From the NCBI RefSeq assembly GCF_014648695.1, contig NZ_BMRP01000010.1, positions 1 to 64,000 of the forward strand: a stretch of DNA of 64,000 nucleotides, read 5' to 3'. Below, piece by piece: positions 33,058-41,278 of the stretch. Under the pieces are notes generated by a model. That model was not told the origin of the DNA, made no database searches, and was given only the letters and a program-made list of their open reading frames with translations. Source of the stretch: Streptomyces albospinus. GTDB lineage: Bacteria; Actinomycetota; Actinomycetes; Streptomycetales; Streptomycetaceae. Each line of letters opens with the position of its first letter. The first letter of the stretch is position 1. The translations under genes were made by a program, and so were the position numbers.

Positions 33058-34436
33058 CCACCGACCTGGCCCCGGTCGTCTCCCGCAACCCGGCCGACCC
33101 CTCCGACCTCCTCGTACAGACCCCCGCGACCGGCGTGTCCGGCGTAGCCATCGCCGTCGCGCGCGCCCGCACCGCCCAGTCCGGCTGGCTGCGCGGCGGC
33201 GCCGCGGCCCGCTCGGCCGCGCTCGCCGCGATCGCCACCGCCGTCGAGGCAGCGGCGGACGAACTGGCCGCCCTCGCCGTCCGCGAGGTGGGCAAGCCCG
33301 TCACCGAAGCCCGCGCCGAGGTCGCCCGCACCGCCGCGATCTGGCGCTACTACGCCGCCGCTCCCTACGACTCCACCGGCACCGTCCACGAGCCGGCCGC
33401 CGGCCCCGGACTGCTGCTCACCCGCCGCCGTCCGCACGGCGTCGCCGGCCTGATCACCCCGTGGAACTTCCCGTTCGCGATCCCCAGCTGGAAGGCCGCC
33501 CCAGCGCTCGCGACCGGCAACACCGTCGTCCTCAAACCCGCACCCGAAGCCACCGCCTGTGCCCAGCGCCTCGCCGAGATCGTCCAACAGGCCCTCCCGG
33601 AGGGGGTGTTCACGGTGCTGCCCGGCGGCGCCATCGAGGGCGACGCCGTCGCCTCGGCCGCCGACGCCGTCTCGTTCACCGGCTCCACCGTGGTCGGCCA
33701 GACCGTCGCACGGACCGCCACCGCACGCGGTATCCCCGTACAGGCCGAGATGGGCGGGCTGAACGCGGCGATCGTCCTGCCGGACGCCGACATGGACACC
33801 GCCGCCGCCCACCTCTCCGCCGCGATCGCCGGATACGCCGGTCAGAAGTGCACCGCAACCAGCCGCGTGATCGCGGTGGGCGCCGCCCGCGGCCCGCTGC
33901 GCGAGGCACTGGCCGAGCATCTGCGGGCGCTGCCGGTGGGCGACCCCGCCGACCCCGCCACCGTCTGCGGCCCCCTCATCGGCGAACCGGCCCGCAGCCG
34001 GGTGGTCGAGGTGGCCCAGGGACTCCCGGAAGTCGCGGTCGCCCGCGTGCCCGGCGAGAGCGGCGGCTGGTTCGCGGCGCCGACCCTGGTGGAGGACGTG
34101 CCCCCAGGCCACCGGCTGCTGCGCGAGGAAGTCTTCGGCCCGCTCGCCGTGCTGCTCGCCGCCGACGACCTCGCCCAGGCGGTACGGATCGCCAATTCCG
34201 TCCCGTACGGCCTGGTCACCTCGGTGCACACGGCATCGTTCGACGCGGTCCTGAACGGGCTCGACCAGCTCGACACCGGCATGATCCGCCTCAACGCACC
34301 CTCCACCGGCGTGGACTTCCATCTGCCGTTCGGCGGCACCAAGGCATCCAGCCGCGGACCGCGCGAACAGGGCCGCGCCGCCCTGGACTTCTACACCTCG
34401 ACCCGGACCTACGCTCTCGTCCCCGCACACCCATAG
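33054..34436 (+). CDS. Aldehyde dehydrogenase, probable 2-oxoglutarate semialdehyde dehydrogenase
   Basis: A 460-residue NAD(P)-dependent aldehyde dehydrogenase starting at a GTG that overlaps the epimerase stop (GTGA). Visible active-site residues are Asn138 in TPWNFPFAIP, Lys161 in VVLKPAPE, Glu232 in AEMGGLNAAI and Cys266 in GQKCTATSRV. It would oxidise 2-oxoglutarate semialdehyde to 2-oxoglutarate, the last step of hydroxyproline catabolism, feeding the TCA cycle. Assignment within the family is from operon position. Confidence 0.88.
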   Translation: MTTDLAPVVSRNPADPSDLLVQTPATGVSGVAIAVARARTAQSGWLRGGAAARSAALAAIATAVEAAADELAALAVREVGKPVTEARAEVARTAAIWRYYAAAPYDSTGTVHEPAAGPGLLLTRRRPHGVAGLITPWNFPFAIPSWKAAPALATGNTVVLKPAPEATACAQRLAEIVQQALPEGVFTVLPGGAIEGDAVASAADAVSFTGSTVVGQTVARTATARGIPVQAEMGGLNAAIVLPDADMDTAAAHLSAAIAGYAGQKCTATSRVIAVGAARGPLREALAEHLRALPVGDPADPATVCGPLIGEPARSRVVEVAQGLPEVAVARVPGESGGWFAAPTLVEDVPPGHRLLREEVFGPLAVLLAADDLAQAVRIANSVPYGLVTSVHTASFDAVLNGLDQLDTGMIRLNAPSTGVDFHLPFGGTKASSRGPREQGRAALDFYTSTRTYALVPAHP

Positions 34437-34445
34437 CCACCTGCG

Positions 34446-34466
34446 AAAACAACGTGACATTGTACG
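34446..34466. promoter_or_regulatory. Candidate GntR autoregulatory site
   Basis: CAACGTGACATTGTACG shares a CAAyGTGAmAT...TAC core with the two sites in the importer/dehydrogenase divergent region. TACGCT following it could be the -10 box of the GntR gene. Confidence 0.4.
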
Positions 34467-34517
34467 CTGGTCATCCGCTCGGCCACGGGCGACCGGCACG
34501 AAGGGAACACCGCGACC

Positions 34518-35234
34518 ATGGGCCATCTGGAGCAGCGCAACCTCAACACCACCAGGGAGCGCCTGCGCGACCAGGTGGCCCACGCCCTGCGGGCGGCTCT
34601 GATCTCGGGTGAACTCCGGCCCGGCGAGGTGTACTCGGCGCCCGTCCTGGCCGAGGACTTCGGGATCTCCGCCACCCCCGTGCGCGAGGCGATGCTCGAC
34701 CTGACCCGGGAGGGACTGGTCGAGCCGGTCCGCAACAAGGGGTTCCGGGTCACCGAGGTCAACGAACGCGACCTCGACCAGTACACGGAGATCCGCACCC
34801 TCATAGAGGTCCCGATGGTCGGCCGGATCACGCGTACCGACTCCCGCGCGGAGTTGGAGGAGCTGCGCCCGGTCGCCGAGGAGATCGTGCGCGCCGCCCG
34901 CGACCACGACCTCATCGGCTACCTGGAAGCCGACCGCCGGTTCCACCTCTCCCTGCTCGCCCTGGCCGGAAACGACCGGCTCGTCGAGACCGTCGGCGAC
35001 CTGCGCAAACGCTCCCGCCTCTACGGCCTGACCGCCCTGGACGAACGCGACCAGTTGCTCCCCTCGGCCGAGGAGCACCTCGAACTCCTCGACCTGATGG
35101 TGGCCGGGGACGTCGAGGCCGCCGAGGCGTGCATGACCCGCCACCTCGGCCACGTCCGCTCCCTGTGGGCCGAGAGTGCCCAGGAACAGAAGCCCGCCCG
35201 GCGCGGCCTGCACGCCCGCCTGAAGCCCCGCTGA
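34518..35234 (+). CDS. GntR-family (FCD domain) regulator of hydroxyproline catabolism
   Basis: A 238-residue protein. Residues ~8-75 form the GntR winged helix (LRDQVAHALRAALISGELRP, EDFGISATPVREAMLDLTRE). Residues ~85-215 form the all-helical FCD ligand domain; its metal-binding pattern can be traced in YLEADRRFHLSLLALAGND and the late HLELLDLMVAG/ACMTRHLGH segments. It lies inside the pathway operon between the aldehyde dehydrogenase and prolyl aminopeptidase genes and has its own candidate promoter. It probably senses hydroxyproline or a pathway intermediate and represses the operon, the importer and itself. Confidence 0.88.
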   Translation: MGHLEQRNLNTTRERLRDQVAHALRAALISGELRPGEVYSAPVLAEDFGISATPVREAMLDLTREGLVEPVRNKGFRVTEVNERDLDQYTEIRTLIEVPMVGRITRTDSRAELEELRPVAEEIVRAARDHDLIGYLEADRRFHLSLLALAGNDRLVETVGDLRKRSRLYGLTALDERDQLLPSAEEHLELLDLMVAGDVEAAEACMTRHLGHVRSLWAESAQEQKPARRGLHARLKPR

Positions 35235-35249
35235 CCGAATGCGAGAGCC

Positions 35250-36515
35250 ATGAACCCCGCATACGCCACCGTCGACCACGTCTTCACCGTCCCGCTGGAC
35301 CACACCGACCCCGGCGGCGACACCCTCCAGGTCTTCGCCCGCGAGATCGCCGACCCGTCCCGCGCCGGCGAGCAACTGCCCTGGCTGCTCTTTCTTCAGG
35401 GCGGCCCGGGCGGCAAGTCCCCCCGCCCATCGGGAAAGTCGCCCGGCTGGCTGGCCCACGCTCTGAAGACACACCGCGTCCTCCTCCTCGACCAGCGCGG
35501 CACCGGCCGCTCCACCCCGCTCACCGCACGAGCCGCCGCACGCTTCCCCGATCCCGACCGACTCGCCGCACATCTCGGCCACTTCAGGGCCGACTCCATC
35601 GTGGCCGACGCCGAACTGATACGCCGCGAGTTGTCCGACGGACAACCCTGGGAAACCCTCGGTCAGAGCTACGGCGGCTTCCTCACCCTCACCTACCTCT
35701 CCCAGGCACCCGAAGGGCTCAGGGCGTGCTACGTCGCCGGCGGCCTGCCGGGCCTGACCGCCACCGCCGACGACGTCTACGCACGCACCTTCCCCCGGGT
35801 ACGGGACCGGGTCCGCGACCACTACGCCCGATACCCCGACGACGCCCCGCGCCTGCGCCACATAGCCGACCTGCTCGCGTCCCAGGACATACGGCTGCCC
35901 GACGGCGACCGCCTCACCGTCCGCCGCCTGCGCACCCTCGGCATGGTCCTCGGCATGGGCGACGGGTTCGAGCGCCTGCACTGGCTCCTCGACGAAGCCC
36001 TCGACGGCAACGGTGAGTTGACCGACACCTTCCTGTACCAGGCGATGGCCCTGACCGGCTTCACCGACAACCCGCTCTACGCCGTCCTCCAGGAAACCCT
36101 CTACGGACAGGGCGCCGGCCCCACCGGCTGGTCGGCCTCCCGCACCCACGCCGCCCTCCCCGAGTTCGCCGAGGACGCCGATCCCCTGCTGCTCACCGGC
36201 GAGATGATCTACCCCTGGATGTTCGAGGACATCCGCGGCCTGCGCCCCTTCGCGGACGCCGCCGACAGGCTCGCGCGCCGCACCGACTGGCCGCCCCTGT
36301 ACGACCCGGCCCGCCTCGCCGCCAACACCGTCCCGCTCGCCGCAGTCGTCTACCACGACGACATCTATGTGGACGCCGGCCTGTCCCTCGACACCGCCCG
36401 CACCATCGGCACCGCGCGCGCCTGGGTCACCAACGAATGGGAACACGACGGGCTCGCCGCCTCCGGCGACCGGGTCCTCGCCCGCCTGATGGACCTGGCC
36501 GCGGGCCGCGTCTGA
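35250..36515 (+). CDS. Prolyl aminopeptidase-like alpha/beta hydrolase (S33)
   Basis: A 421-residue cytosolic S33 peptidase. The oxyanion motif LFLQGGPGGKSPRP (near residue 50), nucleophile GQSYGGF (Ser140), a late acidic residue in VVYHDDIYVD and His in TNEWEHDGL give the catalytic triad of proline iminopeptidases; DQRGTGRSTP is also typical. It starts 15 bp after the GntR stop. In this operon it would remove N-terminal proline or hydroxyproline from imported peptides, supplying substrate to the epimerase. A general tripeptidyl-peptidase role cannot be excluded. Confidence 0.85.
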   Translation: MNPAYATVDHVFTVPLDHTDPGGDTLQVFAREIADPSRAGEQLPWLLFLQGGPGGKSPRPSGKSPGWLAHALKTHRVLLLDQRGTGRSTPLTARAAARFPDPDRLAAHLGHFRADSIVADAELIRRELSDGQPWETLGQSYGGFLTLTYLSQAPEGLRACYVAGGLPGLTATADDVYARTFPRVRDRVRDHYARYPDDAPRLRHIADLLASQDIRLPDGDRLTVRRLRTLGMVLGMGDGFERLHWLLDEALDGNGELTDTFLYQAMALTGFTDNPLYAVLQETLYGQGAGPTGWSASRTHAALPEFAEDADPLLLTGEMIYPWMFEDIRGLRPFADAADRLARRTDWPPLYDPARLAANTVPLAAVVYHDDIYVDAGLSLDTARTIGTARAWVTNEWEHDGLAASGDRVLARLMDLAAGRV

Positions 36516-36557
36516 CATCCCCGGACCGGCTGCCGCCGACCCGGCCCGGCGTGGTTG

Positions 36558-37148
36558 TCAGTGCGCGAAGGGCGGTTCGAAACAGCCGGTTTCCAGGTAC
36601 GGACCGTTGACCTGGACCTGGTAGTTGGTCTTCTGGATGAATGCGGTGACGCAGGCGTCGTTGTGCACGCGGAGACCGATTCGGGCACCTGGAGCCGTGA
36701 CGTAGTGGTCGCTTTCGAAGCGCGGTTCCATGCTCCGCACGTCGAGTTGTCCGCCGAGGTGCTCGCCTTCGGGACCGGTCCGCTGTTGCTGGTATCCGAG
36801 TGCGAGCATCGCCGAGCGGACGCTGTCGGGGTCCCATTTCCCCTGATTCCAGAGGTTTTTGAGGACGGGTTCCATGCGGTCGGCTTCCCGTTGGGCGTCC
36901 CTTTTGCTGCCGGGGGACATGTCGCGGGGTTGGCGGCCGGCGTTGTTCTCGCGGTAGTGGGGGGCTCCGTCGTGCGCTCCGGGTTCCCTGTAGGGGGAGG
37001 CGCCGGGGCCGGCGGGGCCGGCGCTGTGGGGTGCGCTGGGGGCGCCGGCGGCGACGCGCTGCTGACCGCAGGCGGTCAGGGGTATGACGGCGCCGAGGAG
37101 GAGCAGAGCGGCGAGATGTCTTCGCTGTCGAACGGTGGAGAGAGACAT
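36558..37148 (-). CDS. Hypothetical lipoprotein
   Basis: A 196-residue exported lipoprotein. MSLSTVRQRRHLAALLLLGA begins the signal peptide, and the lipobox is PLTAC (Cys near residue 27). A low-complexity Ala/Gly/Pro linker follows, then a compact domain of about 110 residues (RMEPVLKNLWNQGKWDPDSV onward; C-terminal VNGPYLETGCFEPPF). Two cysteines near residues 170 and 190 may form a disulfide. I do not recognise the family. It is convergent with the hydroxyproline operon and reads in the same direction as the bla regulators upstream, without close linkage (54 bp from the next gene). Confidence 0.78.
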   Translation of the reverse strand: MSLSTVRQRRHLAALLLLGAVIPLTACGQQRVAAGAPSAPHSAGPAGPGASPYREPGAHDGAPHYRENNAGRQPRDMSPGSKRDAQREADRMEPVLKNLWNQGKWDPDSVRSAMLALGYQQQRTGPEGEHLGGQLDVRSMEPRFESDHYVTAPGARIGLRVHNDACVTAFIQKTNYQVQVNGPYLETGCFEPPFAH

Positions 37149-37201
37149 GCGGGCAACTCTGCCACGGCGGGGCGATTCGGTGCCGAACCGTGCTGACGCG
37201 G

Positions 37202-38137
37202 TCAGCGGCGAAGGGCCTCGAAGGCGTGTCGTGCGCTTGTGCCGATGGCGAGGTCGATGTCGGGCGCCAGGTTGGCCCGGCGGTCGGAGCGGGTGAGGGC
37301 CGCCATCGCCACCCGGTCGCCGCCGGCGGCCTCGACCACGCCGATCTCGTGTCGCAGGTGCAGGAAGGTTCCGGTCTTGCCGTGCAACCGGAGTGTGTCC
37401 GCGCGCAGTTCGCTCGCCAGGCGCTGTGTGAAGACCTGCCGTCCCATCAACCGTCGTAGTTCCGCGGTCGCTTCGGGATGGGCGATGTCGTCCTGCCACA
37501 CGCGCCGGAGGAGGTCGACCAGAGCCGCTGCGCTGCCGAGGTTGGCGTGTTCCGGGTCCAGGGTCTCGATGGTGTGCCGCCCCGAGTGGTCGTCGCGGAT
37601 GGCCAGTTCCAGGGCGAGCGAGAAGTCCTTGCCCGCGGCGCCGGCGGCGCACTCGTACATGCGGTTGAGCCGGTGCCGCATCCGGATGCCGGAGCACCCC
37701 CAGGCGCGCAGACGGGCGTCGACGTCCACCACCGGGACCAGGTCGAGCAACGCGTCGGCGGCGGCGTTGTCGCTCACCGAGAGCATCAGATGGAGGAGGT
37801 CGCCGACGGCCACGGTGGCCGGGTGGCGGAACGCCGCAAGCCCGGTGGGTCCGACACTGCTCGTGGACGGGTCGACGAACACGGGCTGCGCCGCGTCGAG
37901 CTTCCCGGCCGCGATCCGGTCCAGCGCGACGAGGGCGAGCGGGACCTTGACCACCGACGCGAGCGGTACCGGTTCGTCGACGGCGAAGCCGAGTTGCTCG
38001 CCGGTGTCGATGTGGCGGGCGAGGAACGATCCGCGGACACCGAGGGCGGCCCAGTCGGCGGCGATGGCCTCGGCCACGTCGAGAAGGTCCACGTCGTCGG
38101 CGACACAGACCGGGCGGTTTGCCGGGGCGGCGCTCAT
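37202..38137 (-). CDS. blaB: BlaB-type SxxK penicillin-recognising regulatory protein
   Basis: A 311-residue protein with the three penicillin-interactive motifs: SVVK (Ser61-Lys64), SDN (122-124) and KTG (254-256). Unlike class A beta-lactamases it has no signal peptide and no visible E-x-x-L-N motif, so it could be acylated without efficient turnover. The ATG overlaps the LysR stop (ATGA). The order beta-lactamase, divergent LysR gene, then this gene matches the blaL-blaA-blaB locus of Streptomyces cacaoi, where blaA and blaB are both needed for beta-lactamase induction. I infer the same role: a cytoplasmic partner of the LysR activator. Confidence 0.8.
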   Translation of the reverse strand: MSAAPANRPVCVADDVDLLDVAEAIAADWAALGVRGSFLARHIDTGEQLGFAVDEPVPLASVVKVPLALVALDRIAAGKLDAAQPVFVDPSTSSVGPTGLAAFRHPATVAVGDLLHLMLSVSDNAAADALLDLVPVVDVDARLRAWGCSGIRMRHRLNRMYECAAGAAGKDFSLALELAIRDDHSGRHTIETLDPEHANLGSAAALVDLLRRVWQDDIAHPEATAELRRLMGRQVFTQRLASELRADTLRLHGKTGTFLHLRHEIGVVEAAGGDRVAMAALTRSDRRANLAPDIDLAIGTSARHAFEALRR

Positions 38138-39141
38138 CCGCGCGCCGCCAGTCGGGACGGGGCGTCCTCGCCCGCGGCATCGGGTGCCGTGGTGGGCGCG
38201 GTCGCCGCGGCGCCGACCGCGGCGGCCAGCAGTGCGGCCAGCCAGTCCGGTACGTTCGCCTCGTCCCCGCGGCGGCGTGCCGCGCCGGCGTCGTACCCCC
38301 GGTGCAGCGAGGCGTCTCCCAGCGGCGCCCAGTTCGCCCCGTGCCGCCGCGCGAACGGCTCGGTGCACAGCAGCGTCACCTGTCCCGCGAGCATCTCGGC
38401 GAGGGCGGTCGCCATCGGTCCGGCCGGCCGGACCGTACCTTCCGGCAGCCCGGCCCGCGCGACCGCGCGACGCAACCGGTCCTGCGCGAAGGGGACTTGG
38501 TCCTCGATCATGGTGAGGAGCGGCACCGCAGCCGGCCGCCCGCGGGTCGCACCGCTACCGCGCGGGGGCCGCAGATCCTCCAGATGGATCGCGCGGCGAC
38601 GAGTCCGCTGCCGGACCTCGGGCCGGTCGGCACAGGCACCTTCCGGTGCGGGCGGCGGTGCGGACGCCAGGCCGAGCGGTACCCGAAGCGCGGCGTGCTC
38701 CGGGGGGACGCGTACCAGCGCATACGCCAGCGAGGTGTCGGCCAGGCCCGCCTCGCGTTCGTCCGGCGGGAGCTCCTGCACACCGAACGTGATGCCGCGC
38801 TCGGCCCCGGCGCGGATGACCCGTGCCAGGGCGGCAGGCCCGCAGTCCGCAGGCACCCCGACGCCATGTACCGCCGACTGCCGTGCCGACCGTGCGACAT
38901 GGCCCAACCGCTGTGCCCGGTCCAGCACGTCCTGGGCGTAGGGCAGGAGGAGGTGACCCAGTTCGGTGGTCGTGACCTGGCGCCGCGAACGGTCGAAGAG
39001 CTGGCCGTCGAAGTGCTCCTCCAGCGTCTTGATGCGCCGGCTGAGGAGCGGCTGGGCTATTCCGAGCCGCTCGGCCGCGCGCGAGAAGCTCGCCTCGTCG
39101 ACGGCCGCGACGTAGGCCTCAAGGTGCGCGAGTAGGTCCAC
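38134..39141 (-). CDS. blaA: BlaA/AmpR-type LysR activator of beta-lactamase
   Basis: A 335-residue LysR protein: winged helix at residues 1-60 (AYVAAVDEASFSRAAERLGI, AQPLLSRRIKTLEEHFDGQL) and an effector domain that is less conserved than usual and ends in an Ala-rich tail. It starts at a GTG at 39141 with no ribosome site, and TATGAC on the minus strand seven bases upstream suggests a leaderless message. It is divergent from the class A beta-lactamase gene, with a T-N-A type dyad between them, and overlaps the downstream blaB-like gene. Confidence 0.85.
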   Translation of the reverse strand: MDLLAHLEAYVAAVDEASFSRAAERLGIAQPLLSRRIKTLEEHFDGQLFDRSRRQVTTTELGHLLLPYAQDVLDRAQRLGHVARSARQSAVHGVGVPADCGPAALARVIRAGAERGITFGVQELPPDEREAGLADTSLAYALVRVPPEHAALRVPLGLASAPPPAPEGACADRPEVRQRTRRRAIHLEDLRPPRGSGATRGRPAAVPLLTMIEDQVPFAQDRLRRAVARAGLPEGTVRPAGPMATALAEMLAGQVTLLCTEPFARRHGANWAPLGDASLHRGYDAGAARRRGDEANVPDWLAALLAAAVGAAATAPTTAPDAAGEDAPSRLAARG

Positions 39142-39148
39142 GCAGCAG

Positions 39149-39167
39149 TCATATCAAGAAGTTATGA
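39149..39167. promoter_or_regulatory. Dyad TCATA-N9-TATGA, probable BlaA site
   Basis: Perfect 5-bp arms around nine bases in the blaA/blaL divergent region, containing a LysR-type T-N11-A. It sits at the blaA start and ~115 bp before blaL, suited to autorepression plus activation. Confidence 0.55.
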
Positions 39168-39283
39168 GTCCTTCAAAGTTCACTCTTGGACATGGGTGGA
39201 GTCCGGCTGTTTCGCTGTCCTCGTCGAACTCCGCGGAGGCGGAGCTTCGGGGAACCGACGACGAGTACGGGAGACCTCTGCAC

Positions 39284-40201
39284 ATGACCAGTGCCACCCC
39301 CCTGCCGCGACGCGGCCTGTTGAAGGCCGGCCTCGTGGTGTCCACCGCCCTGCTCACGACCGCCGCGACATCGCCGGCCGCCTCGGCGACCGCAGCCTCC
39401 CAACGGCGGGGCGCCGAGGGCGAGTTGCGCGAACTGGAGCAGCGGTACGGGCTGCGCCTCGGCGTGTACGCCCGCAACGTCCGCACCGGGCAGGTCGTCG
39501 CCCACCGCGCGCAGGAGCGGTTCGCGATGTGCTCGACGTTCAAGACGGTCGCCGCCGCAGCGGTCCTGCGGGATCAGGCGCGCTGCGCGCCACTGGACAA
39601 GGTGATCCACTACCCGCCCGCGGACATCCTGCCGCACTCTCCGAAGACCGCACAGCACGTGGACACCGGCATGGCGGTGGGCGACCTGTGCGCGGCGGCG
39701 ATCCAGTACAGCGACAATGCGGCGGGGAACCTCCTGCTGCGCCAGATCGGGGGCCCGGCCGGCCTCACGCGGTTCTTCCGTTCGATCGGCGACCACGTCA
39801 GCCGACTGGACCGTTGGGAGACCGACCTGAACCTCGCCGTCCCCGGCGACCTGCGCGACACCACCACCCCCGAGGCGATCGGCGGGAGCTACGAGCGGCT
39901 GACGGTGGGGCGGGCACTGGCAGATGCCGATCGCGCGCAACTCGTCACCTGGCTCAAGGGCAACACCACCAGCGGAGAACGGTTCCGCGCCGGGCTGCCG
40001 AAGGGCTGGACGGTCGGGGACAAGACGGGCACCGGCGACTACGCGAGCGCCAACGACGTCGGCGTTGCCTGGACGACCAGGAAGACACCGATCGTGCTGG
40101 CCGTACTGACGTCGAAGCCCACCCGGGACGCTCCGGTCGACAACGCGCCGATCGCCGCCGCAGCGCGCATCGTCGCGCGCACTCTCGCCCCGGGCGAGTG
40201 A
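39284..40201 (+). CDS. blaL: Class A beta-lactamase, Tat-exported
   Basis: A 305-residue secreted enzyme. The signal peptide begins MTSATPLPRRGLLKAG, a twin-arginine type, with cleavage likely near ASATA. All class A motifs are present: CSTFK (Ser84, Lys87), SDN (143-145), ETDLN (Glu179-Asn183) and KTGTG (247-251). The Cys before the active Ser (Cys83) is a feature of some actinomycete enzymes. The ATG at 39284 gives the signal peptide directly. It hydrolyses penicillins and probably cephalosporins outside the cell. It is divergent from blaA and likely inducible. Confidence 0.92.
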   Translation: MTSATPLPRRGLLKAGLVVSTALLTTAATSPAASATAASQRRGAEGELRELEQRYGLRLGVYARNVRTGQVVAHRAQERFAMCSTFKTVAAAAVLRDQARCAPLDKVIHYPPADILPHSPKTAQHVDTGMAVGDLCAAAIQYSDNAAGNLLLRQIGGPAGLTRFFRSIGDHVSRLDRWETDLNLAVPGDLRDTTTPEAIGGSYERLTVGRALADADRAQLVTWLKGNTTSGERFRAGLPKGWTVGDKTGTGDYASANDVGVAWTTRKTPIVLAVLTSKPTRDAPVDNAPIAAAARIVARTLAPGE

Positions 40202-40213
40202 CGTCCGGCCCCT

Positions 40214-40384
40214 TCACGCTGCTCCACCTTCAAGCCCCTCGCCGCCGTGGCGGTCCTGCACCGCACCCCACTCGGCGGCCGGGACCGGTGCGTCACCTAC
40301 ACCGCAGTCGACGTCGACTCCCTCTCATCCCGGGACGACCTGATCGCCGAAACGACAAGGCAGCTCGTCCCTGCACTCACCTGA
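40214..40384 (+). pseudogene. Second class A beta-lactamase, internally deleted remnant
   Basis: Just after the blaL stop, a frame reads CSTFKPLAAVAVLHR, carrying a class A active-site Ser-x-x-Lys motif, then CVTYTAVDVDS, and ends with DDLIAETTRQLVPALT, which resembles the C-terminal helix of the family. The central ~150 residues with SDN, Glu166-loop and KTG are gone, as is the signal peptide. It is the debris of a second beta-lactamase gene next to an intact one, and is non-functional. Confidence 0.6.
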
Positions 40385-40702
40385 CGCGCTCCTGCTTCCG
40401 GCGACTTTCCAGGCGGTAGGCGAAGCGACCGGCCGCCGCGGCGTTCCGGGAGTCGCCGCGCCCGACCCACGACGCTGCGCCCGTGCCGGCCGGCCCTGCC
40501 GGCGCACCCAGCATTTCCACAGACAACCCACAAGATGTCTGGTTATGTTCTCCCCACGATGGTGCGGAAGGCGCGGGGAGGCCGTCCGTTCCACAGGAAA
40601 CGGGAGGTACCGTGCGTGATCTGCTCCCGGCCCATGAGGCCGGCAAGGGCAGACGTCGCGACGGCGGTGCCGCGACGCACAGGGGAAAGGCAGGAAGCGA
40701 TC
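40385..40702. other. Intergenic region, nothing recognised
   Basis: About 320 bp between the beta-lactamase remnant and a small membrane protein gene. It presumably contains the promoter of the latter; no strong hairpin or repeat seen. Confidence 0.4.
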
Positions 40703-41203
40703 GTGTTCGGGCGCGTGGGGGGTAACCGGCGGCGAGTGGTCTGGGGCCTGGTCGGCGTGGCGGTGGCGCTGGCCGTCTGGATGGTGTTCCTTGGACTGAC
40801 CCTGAAAAGCCATGCCAGGGTTCGCCACTGGGACACCGCCTGGATCGGGCTGGACGCCATGGAAGTGGTCGGCTTGCTGCTCACCGGCCTCCTGATATGG
40901 CACCGGCGCGCCGCAGCAGGTCCCATCGCTGCGGTGACCGCCACGCTCTTCGCCGTGGATGCCTGGTTCGATGTGACCACCGCCGCCAAGGGCACCGACC
41001 ATCTCGAAGCAGTGGCCATGGCCGCCGTGTGCGAACTTCCTCTTGCGATCGGTCTCGCCACCATCACCGTCCTGGCCCCTCGATGGCAGGACGGTCACCG
41101 CCCGTCATCGATGTCTCCGGAGGCGTCCACCGGGAAGGGCCTGAACCGGTGGGCGGAGGGGACGGAGACGACGGCGCCCAGGACCACCGCCCCGTCGAAG
41201 TAG
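40703..41203 (+). CDS. Small membrane protein, function unknown
   Basis: A 166-residue protein from the GTG at 40703, chosen for the ribosome site AGGAAG; the open frame upstream is not protein-like. Four hydrophobic segments (VVWGLVGVAVALAVWMVFLG near residue 12; then around 50, 75 and 110) are followed by a polar Ser/Thr-rich C-terminus. It has the composition of a conserved actinobacterial four-helix membrane protein (DAWFDVTTA in the third segment), but I cannot name a function. It appears monocistronic. Confidence 0.68.
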   Translation: MFGRVGGNRRRVVWGLVGVAVALAVWMVFLGLTLKSHARVRHWDTAWIGLDAMEVVGLLLTGLLIWHRRAAAGPIAAVTATLFAVDAWFDVTTAAKGTDHLEAVAMAAVCELPLAIGLATITVLAPRWQDGHRPSSMSPEASTGKGLNRWAEGTETTAPRTTAPSK

Positions 41204-41278
41204 CGGCGGTCGCGTACCGGTACGGCAACAGCACGGCGTCCGCCCCGGGTTCGGGGGTGGACACCGTAGCGTTGACGT

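Noticed and set aside
32733..36518. 1,261-codon open frame on the minus strand opposite the hydroxyproline operon
   Set aside because: It is antisense to four well-supported genes and has the Gly/Val/Glu-rich composition of a GC-driven shadow frame; no domain is visible.
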